35,224 nucleotides of DNA from Kipferlia bialata (lineage: Eukaryota > Fornicata): positions 1 through 35,224 of the forward strand of contig BDIP01000060.1 in assembly GCA_003568945.1 (NCBI GenBank). Direction: 5' to 3'. The notes beneath the pieces are model-generated. The model was not told the DNA's origin, ran no database searches, and saw only the letters and a list, made by a program, of their open reading frames with translations. Below, piece after piece: positions 20,782 to 32,514 of the stretch. The translations under genes were made by a program, and so were the position numbers. How positions within the stretch are numbered: the stretch's first letter is position 1; each line of letters begins with the position of its first letter.

Positions 20782-23700
20782 ATGAGGGCCGCTCTGCTGC
20801 TCTGTCTGTTGATACTGGTCTTTGGGACCCTGTACACGAGTGCATCTCCTTCTGATGTCCTCGATGGACGTTCTAGCGCCTCAGAGAGCCGGTTTTCGAG
20901 GCACAATCCCTTTTCTGCCAGAAGAGGTGGGCAATCCGACGCCCTTCCCGACTCCGACCCTCTGCTGCAGCTGGATGATACCCCTGTACCCTCTACTAAT
21001 GTGAAGACAGAGGATGACGAGCCCCTGCCCTTCGATGGCGTCCTCCCCCTCCCCGTCTACTTCTCACCTGTTGAGGTGGGGGAGACGCTCCTGTATGTGG
21101 ACCTCATGGGTAGGGCAGAGGATTGGTTCAGGGTGACCTATGACTGTTATGGCGGCACCAACAACTGCAGCACCAGCAAGGAGATGAGTGTCACTGTCCA
21201 GCAGCCCTACACACCGATACTGGCCATATACCCCCAGGTACCAGCTCTACACGCTTTCCGTACACTGATTGTATTGTAGCCCACCTCACACATAGGGTTC
21301 AGACACTGCCACCACCACTCCTGAGCCTGTCTCTATTACGTTGGACCCTGAGACTGGCCTGTACACCGTCCCTCTCCCTACTGGCCTGGAGAGAGGCATC
21401 CTCGACATAGAGGTCACAGTCAAGGTGGGGGGAGTTTGTACTCCTTGTGTATCCACAGTTCCCACTTAGGAGTCCTAGCTGGTCATATACCCCTGTCCTC
21501 CCCTGTCCCCCCAGTCCCTGACCCCAGGACTGCACTGTCACCCACCCCGAGACTGACTCCTACCCCATCAGCATGGTCACAGAGGTGATGGACGTCACAG
21601 AGACACTCCAGACATACGTCTACACAGACACAGTCCCCTTCAACCACGACTCCTTGATCCATGGTGCGGCACTACTTACGATATTGTAGTCTACAGCAAG
21701 CAGTATACAATACATCGAGACTTGAGTCAAGGAAGGCATACTGCACCCTTATGACATTTCTTGGTACTAACTGCACCCTTATGTCCCACTTTTTGTTGTA
21801 TCATCATTCTAACCTCATGCCTTCCCTCCGAGACAGACTTCTGGGACGGGTCCTCTGTGTCAGTAGATGGTCTGTACGCCGCCTTTGGGGTCCCCTACAG
21901 GTACAATATTTGGTTTTCGGTTACTGTATCCCTCATTTCAGTTGCTATGGGTAAGGAATGCTACTGACACAGGTGGGAAGAAAGGTGTTACCACTGTAGC
22001 TACGTGCTTGACGAGACCTTCGCCGGTAGTGTGCATCTCTATGGCAGGCCTACCGCCATGGCCCCCTGGGCACTGCTGCAGACCATCACTCCCTCTGAGA
22101 CACTCTCCGGCACTGAGTTGCTGCAGTTTGGAACCTCTATTGCACTGCGGGTGGATGAGAGTGGGGGGGTGACCCTAGCCGTGACTGCGCCAGGTGCCCA
22201 GGGAGAGGGTGTGGAGGAGGGGCAGAGCGGCAGGGTGCTGGTGTACACCGGGACACCCGGTGCCTCCGTGCTGGATCTCTCTCTCTCCCTCTCGGACTCA
22301 GTCCCCTGTCCCCTCTCCACCCCTGTTCCGTCCTCCTCCTCTAACTCCGATACTGTCCTTCACATGGTACGTGTGATTGTTATACTCACATATATACCCT
22401 TCATGACTACACATATATCCGGAACCCATTCAGGCTGATTCTCATTAGCCTAATTGACCCACGTCTCCTCCATTCTAGATATGTGTGTACTCATCATCTC
22501 CGTCCCCCTTCCATGCCTACCTGTCTATCTATCTATCTATCTGTCTATCTGTCTATCTAACCCCCAGTCCATGACCGAGTCCCTCATCGCCATAGCAGAC
22601 GTGGCCTATGTCAATGCAGATGAGTCCTTAGGTGCTGTACACATGCTGCATAGGGATGAGGCATCCCTCGAGTGGGCTGTCAGCAGGAGCCCCAAGCCAG
22701 TGGACCACCCCACAGGTGCCCTCCCTCTCTGCCTAAGTATACCTCAGTATATCTACCTCCCTCTCCCGTCCCCCTCTCCCCCTTCATACTGTTGACAGCA
22801 GGTCTCTCCTTTGGCGCACACTGCTCCCTAGACCCCTCTGGCACTAGGCTGGCAGTCAGCACCAGTCTAGCGGAGGGCAGGTGCAGTATATGCCTTCTCA
22901 TCCCCTCTCTGTATATGGTTAAGTGTACACTGGTGACCACATGTTTGTGTGGATGTATGTACTCCAACATTCAGGGACGTGGAGCTACAGACGGCTGCGT
23001 ACCTCTTCACCCCTGTGCTGAGTGGGGGGGACGTGGTGTGGATGCAGCACAGTGAGATCAGTGTCACAGACATGTCGTGGATCGAGTACAGGACCGAGGA
23101 CTGGGACTATGAGCCATTCCAGGTGTCAACTGATGCGTACAGGTACAGTTCATCAAACCTTGGTGTTTGTGTCGATATATAGTGCTCTATTCTTTCCCTT
23201 CTACGACGCTTGCGAACCTCTGGGTTATCGGTCATCTCCACTACATATGTGTCTCTCTGTGACTGGGGCTAACTCATAGGTTTAGTGTGTCCGTCTTTGA
23301 TGGCACCCTGGCCCTTCTTAGTGCTGGGCTGGACCTGGACCAATACTCCAGTACCAAATCCTACTTAGACCTCCTGTCTATCGACGACGAGGGAGGTCTC
23401 ACCCACGTCTGGACTCTGTCACGCTATAGTGCCCTGCGGAGTGTGACGTTGGCAGAGACCTCAGACGGTACTCTCTATGCGGCATACTCTGGCTGGTCAA
23501 ACCAAGTCTCCCTCGCCAAGGTTGCTGAGAGTGGCAGTTACGTCGACATTGAAGGCACCAGCTACGAGGTATTCACCGGAGGTGACGTGTTTGCCTTCGA
23601 TGGAGAGACGGTGGTAGGGGCGGGGGGTAACAACCAGAGTGAGATCACCACAGTGGAGACAGGTTAGTGATGATGAGCTGCAGGGGTTGGCTAGTAATTG

Positions 23701-26700
23701 CATGTTGCAATCTAGCGTCGTATTGCATATACACTTTGACTCTGTGTCCTATTGGTTCATGTTACCCCTCACCCTCAATGTCTCCTCACCCCCAGGCCCT
23801 GACTACCTACGTGTTGTCGAGGTCACTGAGTATGTGCACAACCGATCCACCTCTACCATCGTGGCACACTTCCACGATGACTCTAGGGATGCGGATGACC
23901 AGGATGGGGGGAGAGTTAAGATTCAGCTGTGTGATGGCGATGGTGTGTGCTCTCGTGTTGGTTACTTGCGTTCCTTTGATGCTGAGGTGTCAATAGTAGT
24001 AGACGTGACGGATCTAGACTCCTCAATCTACGTGGAAGGTTCGGTATTCTATCTTCTCTCTTTCTCCATCTAATCGAAGGCACTGAAACGGTTCATCGGC
24101 ATTGTTCTCTCTGATACTCACACCCAGCATATCCGGAAAGCGCGTGTGACGCAGTATACTCCAACCGATATGTCCCTTCCATGAGGGTGTCTGTCCAGAT
24201 CAGGGAGGCTCGGCAGGTGAGACTACTGTGTGTTCCTATTGCAATGTCTAGTACACCTGTCTCGCTGTGGCCTACACCAGTACCCCCCTCACCCCAGATC
24301 CCCTCCGAGCTCCGAGTTGACCCCGTTGCCGCTGGTGCCGACACTGTTGTGCTCTCCCTGGTGGATGCAGGGGGGTGGACGGTGGGGTCTTCCCTCTCTG
24401 TCAGCCTCACCTCCTGGGACGGGGAGGACTATGCCTCTCTGGCCACATACGACCCAGCCACGGGTGCCTTCTCGGCTGCCATCCCTAGTGATACCCCTGC
24501 TGGCCCGTGCCCTCTCTCTGTGACAGTGACCCAGGATGGGGAGGAGGCCATCACCCTGGAGGCTAGCACCACTGTATACACCAACCTCGCCCTGTCCAGC
24601 CTCACAGTGACAGACCTACTCCCTGGGTACGACAATCTCCCCTACCTGACGGCCGCATCTGGGAACTGGGCAGCAACAGTCATCATGAGTGAAGACAACG
24701 GCGAACGCCACTTGCTCATGTACCGCAGGCCGACATTCCACATGCCTTACACGTATGAGCAGCGGATTCCGATTGATGGTGAGTGTCTAGTACTCCATAC
24801 AGTTTGCTGTGAGTTGTGTCTCTCTCACACCAGGCATGGTAGAGGACGAGGTATTCCCATCCGTTGCTCTTGATGGAGAGTGGATGGTGCTGTCTGTGCC
24901 CGAGCATGACGGGAGTACCGTCGGTGACTTAGATGTGACCGGAGTCTCTTTACGGTTCTATAAGGTTAACGCCGCGACTGGCAGGTGGGAGATGGTTCAA
25001 ACAGAGGCAGTACCTCAGTCCCATATGTCGTTTGCGAGTTTCGAATGGGTGAGTTACAAGTAGTGAGATGCTATCGGTACCCTGCTGTGTTTGCTGTAAA
25101 TATCATTATTCAGCCACAGTGTTTGTATGCACATTCTTCACCTAACATTAGGAACCCATACTTTACCAAGGAGGTGTTGTGCATGTGTCCATGGCTTCAG
25201 GGACTGTGGTCTACTCATCGGGTGTGGGTGAATCCAACTGTGCCCATGTCTACAACCTCACTGATGAGGGTGTGTGGGAGCACCAGCAGACGCTAGAGGT
25301 CTCTGACATCCCGTCTGGCCTTAGCCTTGGCCTGCAGTCCAGTCTCAATGAGTCTGGTACCCTCGTTGGCCTCTCCACCTATGTGAACAACGCCTCAGAC
25401 CTTGAGGACATTGGCACTACCATCCCTGGCGCATACGAGTTCTCGTATGATGCCGCATCTGGCCTGTGGACCCAGACGGGTGTTGTCACATCCCCCTTCT
25501 CAGAGACACTCTACACAGACGAGTGGGTGGTTGTGCACTTTGTCTCCATCCACGATGACACCATTGTTGTGACATCTGCCACAGAAATAGTCACCGGGGA
25601 AATCCTGGGAGTAGTAAGAGTGTATGACAGGACAGAGACCGAGGAGGGGACTTCATACACCCTCTCGATGACCCTACCTCAGAGCAGTACAGATGGCTAC
25701 TTCGGTATGGGGGCCAACGTTGTGATTACTGATACGATGATGGTAATTGACGACCTGTTTCACTGCAATGGCGCTGAGTCTTACGGGCTTGTCTCTTTCT
25801 ACGAGAGGCAGACGGCCGACTCTCAGTGGACTATGTTCTCTACATTGACAGCCGCTGATGTAGTTGCTGATGAGGATGTTGATGCCGGGGTTGAGTCGTA
25901 CATCGGCTTTGGCCTCTGCCACTCTGTGGACCCAGTATCAGGAGAGGATGCAATCATCATTGTGAGCATACTGTTTGGCTGGGGCGAAGAGGATGACGAC
26001 GACTTTGAAACTGCCCAGATCCACGTTCTCTCCCCGTCCCCCTCTCCTCTCTCTGTTACCTCCTATACCGACCCCCTCCTCGTGGGATCCAACACAGTGG
26101 AGGTGACCCTGCAGGATAGTGATGGCCTGCCTGTCTCTGACGCCACAGTGTCCCTGCTAGGCCTGGACTCTACATACACTCTGGTGTCTGAGGGAGACGG
26201 ATCCTACACCGTCGACAGTGTGTCTGTCTCTGACGATAGAGCCGACATCTCTCTCGTGGCCACATCTGCTACTGCTCCAGAGGCTGCGACCTACTTATAT
26301 GGAGATACGCCTGTTGTTAAGTACGACAGCCTGGTTCCTGTCTCGGTATCAGTGTACCCTAGTGTGCTGGTGCCCGCTGATGCCACCCCAGACTCTGTGT
26401 CTGTGCACTCTGTGTGTACTGCATCCTCCCTCCTCTACCTCGCTGTCCTCAACCAGTACGGGTCTGTGGTCGAGGGGGCTAGCCCAGTGACTGTCTCTAT
26501 CGATAGTGGTGCTGCAGCATCTGCCTCCTATGACGACACCCTCCATCTCTACACGGTGCCTGTCACAGCTGGGTCTCTCTCTGTCGGCACCCACCAGGCA
26601 GTCGTGTCTGTGTCGGACCCCACCTACCCTGCTATGACAGACACAGTATCCTTCCAGGTGCACGGAGTACTGTCATCCCTCACTGCCACTCCCTCTGCCT

Positions 26701-29700
26701 CCTCTTCCGTCGCTGGAGAGAGTAACTTAGTCTCAGTGGCGCTCAGTGATGCTGATGGTACCCCACTGGTACCTGGCAACCAGTATGAATGCTCTGTCAC
26801 TCTCTACTCCGACTACGGTGTCGCTACTATTCACGGTGGCTTGGGTACAGCAGTAACTGCCCACTGGGATGCTCGCGAAGATGCCTACGTGGCATCTGTC
26901 ACTTCAGTGTCCACTGCTACCACAGAGATCCTAGTCACTGCCTCCTGTTCTGCTGGGGTAGAGGCTGACTCTGTCTCCGAGAGTGTCCCCTACACGGTAA
27001 CTGCAGCTGCTATGGTCCTGGACTCCTGCACACTTACACTCGTGTCGGGGGAGAGGCAGGTGGAGGAGTACTGCTACTGGACATCCATCGACAACGAGGA
27101 GTGCCACCGCACTGTATACGCCGGCGAGGGCCTTGTCGTGTCTGCCTTCCTGTCTGATGAGTACCTCAACCCTATCACAGACAGAGACGTGCCTCAGCTC
27201 TACCTGGACTCGACTGATGAGTCCTACCCCCTGACCCTTGACACAGAGACCCAGGTGTACACATACACCTTCGGTGGGGCAGACCACACCTCTATCGAGA
27301 CGCTGACATTCGGTGTGACTGTTGGTGAGGGTGTGGTGCTAGGGGTGGAGGCGTACGATGTTGACGTCGTGGCCAACCCCAACCCTGACCCTGATCTGTC
27401 TGTCTTCACCTATGACACCACAGCTACGGTCGGTACATACATGCGGGTGACGGCTCTGTTCAAGGATCAGTATGGTAACACCATTCACTACTCGTACGTT
27501 AGATGTGGGTTCCTGAGTGAAGACACGTCGCGTAGGTACATGGGGTGGGAGTACATAGGGGATGAGACAATGCCAGGCACCTCCACCTTCTACGGAAGTG
27601 TGCGCGTCCTCAACACTGCTGGTGAACTTCCCATATACTTCGTTGGTTCCTACCGCTACTACGGGTATTACTATGACTACTATTACGGATCCCACTGGTA
27701 CTACGATGGCTACAATAGCAACTCCTACACGATGCAGCCTGGCACTGTCACCGCCACCCCAGGCCCTGCCTCTAGACTGACTGTGGACGAGCCTGCCTAC
27801 CTCAAGGCCGGGGGCGAGGTGTCTCTTTTGATGCACGTCACAGACTGGTACGGCAACACGGTTAGCGGCGAGACCCTCTCAGTATCTACTGAGAGTAGCT
27901 CCTCAACCGGCTCAGAGTGTGTGTCTGCTGGCGGTGCCTACACCTGTGACGTCACATACACTGTGGAGCCCCAGCGCGTTGCCCCAGTGTATGCCTGGTA
28001 TGACTCGAGCTGGCTCCCCCCCTATACCCTCCGTGTGGTGGGAGACGATGCCGATGGGGCTGCCTCAACTGTGTCTCCTGACAATGCAGTGATGGGGGCC
28101 GATGTGACCGTGGAGGTATCCCTGGCCTCGGCTAATGGCATCACAGTCCTCTGGGAGCCCAAGCACCCCCTGGTGTATGTTGGGTGGTCCTCTGACCTAG
28201 CCGATGCCACCCAGGCTGCATACACACCTAGCGTCAAGGGATGGCTGACGACAGTCACCGCTCCCGACAGTGCCGGCACAGACATGACAGGTGGGGGTGT
28301 ATATGTATATGTCTTTAGCATCACTCTCATTGATTCTCCCACCCCAGGCACCCTGCATGTGTTTGTCAATGACGGGGAGGATGGAAGCTCGGCCGAACTG
28401 CTCAAGACACACTCTGTGTCGCTGGAGGACCAGACCCCTCGGGAGTCCACCACAGCAGTCTTCCCTGCCCTGGCAGCTGTGGATACCTCCCAGAGGTACA
28501 CTGTACAGCTACGCAACATCCTCGACACCCTGATTGTCGAGCCCTCTCTGTCTGTATCTGTAGGATGGGAGTCCGAAGACCCCGAGACAGCTGTCTTCGA
28601 CCTTGGCACCGGCTCTTACTCTCTCTCTCTCATGGCCCCTCCCGATGCTGGAGAGATGCCTCTCGAGGTGTATGTCGACGACGAGCTGTTGCTGTCCCAC
28701 TACGTGACCCTATATGCCCCGCAGGCTGCGGCGTCTGGCAGTGCGGTTGAGGTGTCTGATGTGGACGAGGACTCAGGGTATGGAGAAGTGGTGGCCATGG
28801 CCGGGGACTGGACAGTGATAGCAGCCCCCCGGTATGGCGACAACGACTCCGGCAAGGTGTTCTTCATGGAGTCGACAGACGAAGGGTTCACCGAGAGAGA
28901 CGCCGTGACCCCCCAGACCGACACGGACTACGGCCTCTTCGGCTCCTCTCTCTGCATGGCCGGGGATGATGGTGCCTATGTCGCCTACATCGGGTACCCG
29001 GGGGCTGGGCAGGTCGAGGTGTACAGCAACGATGGGTCAGGATGGGTATACACCGCTGTGCTGGGAGAGGACGACTGGGTGGACGGGAACGGGTATGGTG
29101 ACAACCTCGCTTGCACCATCGATCGTGTGATGGTCGGGGCGCCCTCGGCATTCACGTACAATGTGCCCAACTCAGGTGCGGCATATGTGTATGCCTGCGG
29201 TGCCGGTACGTGTACCCTCCAGGCCCAGCTTGTGTCCAACCCTGTGGAGGGCTCTCTGCTGGGTACCGGTGTGGCACTGAGTGGTGACACCGCCTCGCTG
29301 ACCTCTGGGGGTGACGTGTCCCAGACCACGGTGTATGAGTATGACTCTGACCTAGAGAGGTGGGAGCTGGTGTCTGCCCTGCCCTATGGCGGGGGGGACC
29401 TCGCTCTGTGCGATGGGACGCTGGTGATAGAGACACCCGCCTTCCCTGATGGGTTTGCTGTCTTCACCGCTGCCTCTGGGTATGGGTCTCTGGAGAGAGA
29501 GGACTCCAGCGGCACAGAGACCAAGACCCTGCCGCTCTCTGCCAAGGACACTGCCGCCGACGCCCTTTCTCTCTCCCTCTCCGGCTCCACCCTCGTTGTG
29601 TCCAAGGCCAATGCCTCTACCAACATCGGCTCAGTCACAGTGTACAAGGAGAGCTCTGGCGTGTTTGTGGGGTCGCCCCCCATCCCCACCACCGGTTCTG

Positions 29701-31144
29701 AGCCGGCGCCAGTTGCCATAGATGAGAGCGGGAACCTGCTGGTTGGGTCGTCAGGTGGGCACTTAGGGCTGGATTATGCACACTATCTACATATCTACAT
29801 ACATCTCATACTGCTGACCCCAAGGGGATGACAGTGCCGGGGTGACTGCCTTCGACCTAGCCTCCCCGGCTGCGCTGGTGCTAGACACCAACCAGGTGCA
29901 TGCATCAGTATTCCATATACATCCTATGTAGATGTGCTGGTACCCCCTCACCCTAGGCCACCTACGTGCAGGGCACAGCGGATGTCGGGGTGCAGTTCCA
30001 CTTCATGGACACTCTTGGCGAGTCTCTCCCCCCTCTTGCCGGTGGTGTCTCCTTCTCTGTGGGCTCTTCTGCAGCAGTGACTGCCTTACCCCATGCCTCT
30101 CTCTCTGTGTATGATGTGACCATGAGTGTGCCTGAGGCCGTGGGCCACACCACCCTCAAGGCCGAGACAGCCGAGGACAGCCTGACCACGGGTATTGTCG
30201 TGGTGGCTGGGCCCCCCTCCCCCATCAAGTCGTCTCTTGTGGCACCCAGCGCCACGGCTGGTGCTGACACAGAGATCTCAGTCATGCTCCGTTCCTCCTA
30301 CGATGATGTCAACTACGATTCCCATGACGTCACCATCACTTGGACCTCGGATGCCGGTTCTGTCTCAGGCAGCCCCTCTATCGATGAGACCAGTGGGTTA
30401 TACGCCGTGACCCTGGCTGCTGGGACAGTGAGTGGGACCTCCACGGTCACGGTCTCTGTCGGTGACGAGCCCACCTTCCTCCAGACATCTGTGGCCATTG
30501 CCCCAGACACCCCGTCTGGAGACACGTCCTCTCTCTCCCACCCCGAGGAGCTACAGGCAGAGCAGACGGTGCGTGTGGTGGCTACTGTACACGACCAGTA
30601 CGGTAACACCTGTTCTGGCAGGGACGTCTCTGTCGCCATCAGTGAAGTCTCTAGCGTCGCTGCCTGGGATGCAGCAACCTCCACCTATGCCGCCAACATC
30701 GCACTGCCTGCCAAGGGAGACACCACTCTGTCCCTCATTGTAGACAGCGTCTCCCTCCTATCCGTTCCTGTGACTGTGGAGGGTGGGTCAGACCTGCTAA
30801 TCTACGCGATTGCAGGTGGGGCTGGGCTACTCCTGACTGTTGTCGTGGCCACCTGTATTGGGATGCGTTGCAGAAGGAGGAAGCACAAGGATGAGGTTGA
30901 CATGACCCCAGAGGAGGAGGTGGAGGAAGGGACTGTCGATGAGGCTGTGGAGGTGGAGCAGGAGCAGGAAGTGGGCCCTGTAGTGACTGAGGGCACAGAG
31001 GGTACAGAGGGTGTGGATGCCACAGACTACGAGGACACACGCAGTGACATGCCGGAGACAGGGGAGTATCGTGTAGAGTACCCCGTTGTGGTGGTACCCG
31101 TGTGTGTGCTGCCAGGCGGGGCTGCTGGCAATGGTCTTGTGTGA
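20782..31144 (+). CDS. Giant type I membrane protein with FG-GAP-like and Ig/invasin-like repeats
   Basis: Seventeen exons: 20782-21237, 21296-21424, 21528-21663, 21837-21900, 21973-22366, 22568-22715, 22802-22880, 22975-23142, 23280-23662, 23796-24038, 24128-24216, 24298-24778, 24834-25048, 25152-28290, 28348-29754, 29825-29895, 29957-31144; about 2,929 aa in one frame. A signal peptide (MRAALLLCLLILVFGTLYTS) opens it. The middle carries tandem beta-sandwich repeats with the DQYGNT signature of invasin/filamin-type Ig folds (for example near 27470 and 30595). FG-GAP-like blades include YGEVVAMAGDWTVIAAPRYG and FGSSLCMAGDD near 28780-28960. It ends with a transmembrane helix (LIYAIAGGAGLLLTVVVATC), a basic RCRRRKHK stop-transfer and an acidic Glu-rich cytoplasmic tail. 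It is likely a cell-surface adhesin or receptor; the ligand is unknown. The intron 28291-28347 is 57 bases and in frame, so its retention would not break the protein. ATG 20782 is chosen because upstream in-frame sequence lacks an ATG and the signal peptide starts there. Confidence 0.88.
22521..22559. repeat. (CTAT)n microsatellite
   Basis: Tetranucleotide repeats CTAT with CTGT variants lie in the intron just before the exon starting at 22568 of the membrane-protein gene. The tract merges into the 3' splice site CTAACCCCCAG. Confidence 0.9.
27651..27732 (+). other. Tyrosine-rich segment in the giant membrane protein
   Basis: The coding frame here gives about 13 Tyr in 26 residues (for example YRYYGYYYDYYYGSHWYYDG). 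It sits at the end of one Ig/invasin-like repeat. No other part of the protein has this composition. The bases are not a simple repeat (mixed TAC and TAT codons), so selection on the protein rather than DNA slippage is likely. Confidence 0.85.
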
Positions 31145-32221
31145 GGTGTAGCAGGGACTGGTTACTTCAGTCAGTGAGTGTGTGAGAGAATTAGTAAATT
31201 GTGTGTATTGTGTGTCTTTCGGAGAGACAATGGTTGCCATTTCTGGAACCTAGTTATAGGTGTATAAGAAGTCTTTGTGTCTCTTCCTAGGTGACCTCCG
31301 ATTGATAGTAGCCAACCGAGCTTCGAAGCGGATTCCTTCGACAACGTAGAGTAACAGCAGTCTTTGAGGCAATTGTACCCTAATCCTTTGCTCAATATTT
31401 GAAGGTGGTATTGTATTGAGCAAATATTTGTGTTTTAGAAAGCTTGGTCCAGTAAACGTATCTCTGAAGAGAGTGAGCGCGTCAAACCCGAACTGTCGTC
31501 GAGTTTGCTTTGGGATTCTTAAGTTACAGCTCCATAGCCTCGGGCATAATGGCAAACACTCGAGATTCTATGAGTTACGGCTGCAGTCCCCATGTAATGA
31601 GTAACACCATTCAGTGAATAGCGTTATGAGGTATATGCAAACCGATGCTGGTGGCACACCTGGATAGGGAGGTGTCCGCACGCAACAAAACACGACCATC
31701 GACTGTCGCGCGACAGGTAGGGTGGGGGATGGCTACCAGAGAACAGAGGTACCACCTGGTACACACAGGCCAGCACTTGAAGCAGCTGGGAGTTCTCTCT
31801 TCTAACAAGAACTCTCAGTGAGAGTCTCTCACATATGTGTAGTTTGATATCTGATATTGGAATCCAATAATAGGATGCCAAGTAGACACACTTGGGCCAA
31901 GTAACTAGACGACTGCCGGAGCTATATAGTCCTCAAGTCAATAGCACTTCAGCACTGGTGTCCTTAGTAGTGAGTCACTACTAGTGACATGCCCCACAAT
32001 AGTTACAGTGATAGATCTTCATGGATGGAACCAAATGACTATAATAGAGACACAGAAATGCAAGTTGCATTATGCAACTGTTGTTTGCTTAAGCACTGCT
32101 TGAGTCTTTTGAACTCTTCTCCTTGGGGACAGCCATATACCTGCTTAGCTGTAGTTGTCAGAACTCCGCATGGAGAATGTATAGCAAATGCAGCTCATCA
32201 ACATAGTCCGGCCTACACCAT
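31145..32221. other. Convergent intergenic spacer
   Basis: This is about 1.1 kb between the stop of the membrane-protein gene (plus) and the PH-domain stop (minus). Open frames here are short, overlap on both strands and show no domain. A perfect 11-base inverted repeat is at 31387-31424. I recognised no tRNA, rRNA or known ncRNA. The length is large for this gene-dense window. Confidence 0.5.
31387..31424. repeat. Perfect 11-base inverted repeat (hairpin)
   Basis: TTTGCTCAATA at 31387-31397 pairs with TATTGAGCAAA at 31414-31424, leaving a 16-base loop. It lies in a gene-free stretch between converging genes. It could be a 3'-end structure or part of a small RNA, and no family was recognised. 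Confidence 0.7.
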
Positions 32222-32514
32222 CTATTCCTCCTCATCCAGATGTGCACTCAGAGCAGTGGCCCACAGGTATGGGTCTCCCTCCACCAGCATGTACCACACC
32301 CTGTCAGGTGTGATGACACGCATGCAGGGCATGTCCTGAGAGGCAGGTGAAGGTGGAGAGAGAGCTATCTAAGAGAAGCCGTACAAGTCAACGACACCCT
32401 TCGTATTACGTGACTCTTCTGAGACGTAGTATCGCACCAGCTTGTCACTGAGACTAGTAGTGAACCACCTACGCTTCCAGTTCTTGCGCAGCCCTCCCTG
32501 CTTCACCATCCCCC
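32222..32514 (-). CDS. PH domain, probably the C-terminal part of the Rab-type gene
   Basis: Two exons on the minus strand: about 32511-32393 and 32335-32222, ending in TAG. The first reads MVKQGGLRKNWKRRWFTTSL then a YYVSEES block, the classic first half of a pleckstrin-homology domain (KQGG-x-x-KNWK-x-RWF). The second, VITPDRVWYMLVEGDPYLWA then TALSAHL, is the last strand and C-terminal helix with its invariant Trp. PH domains bind phosphoinositides or proteins at membranes. The first exon directly follows the Rab open frame but in another frame. The preceding Rab residues GHLGG would supply the missing first strand, so one gene broken in a G5 run (32510-32514) is more likely than a separate 80-aa gene. 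The donor (GTTGAC at 32392) is a guess from phase. Confidence 0.75.

Noticed and set aside
9800-31000. Long antisense and alternate-frame ORFs within the large exons
   Set aside because: They shadow strongly supported coding exons in GC-balanced sequence and contain no domains of their own.
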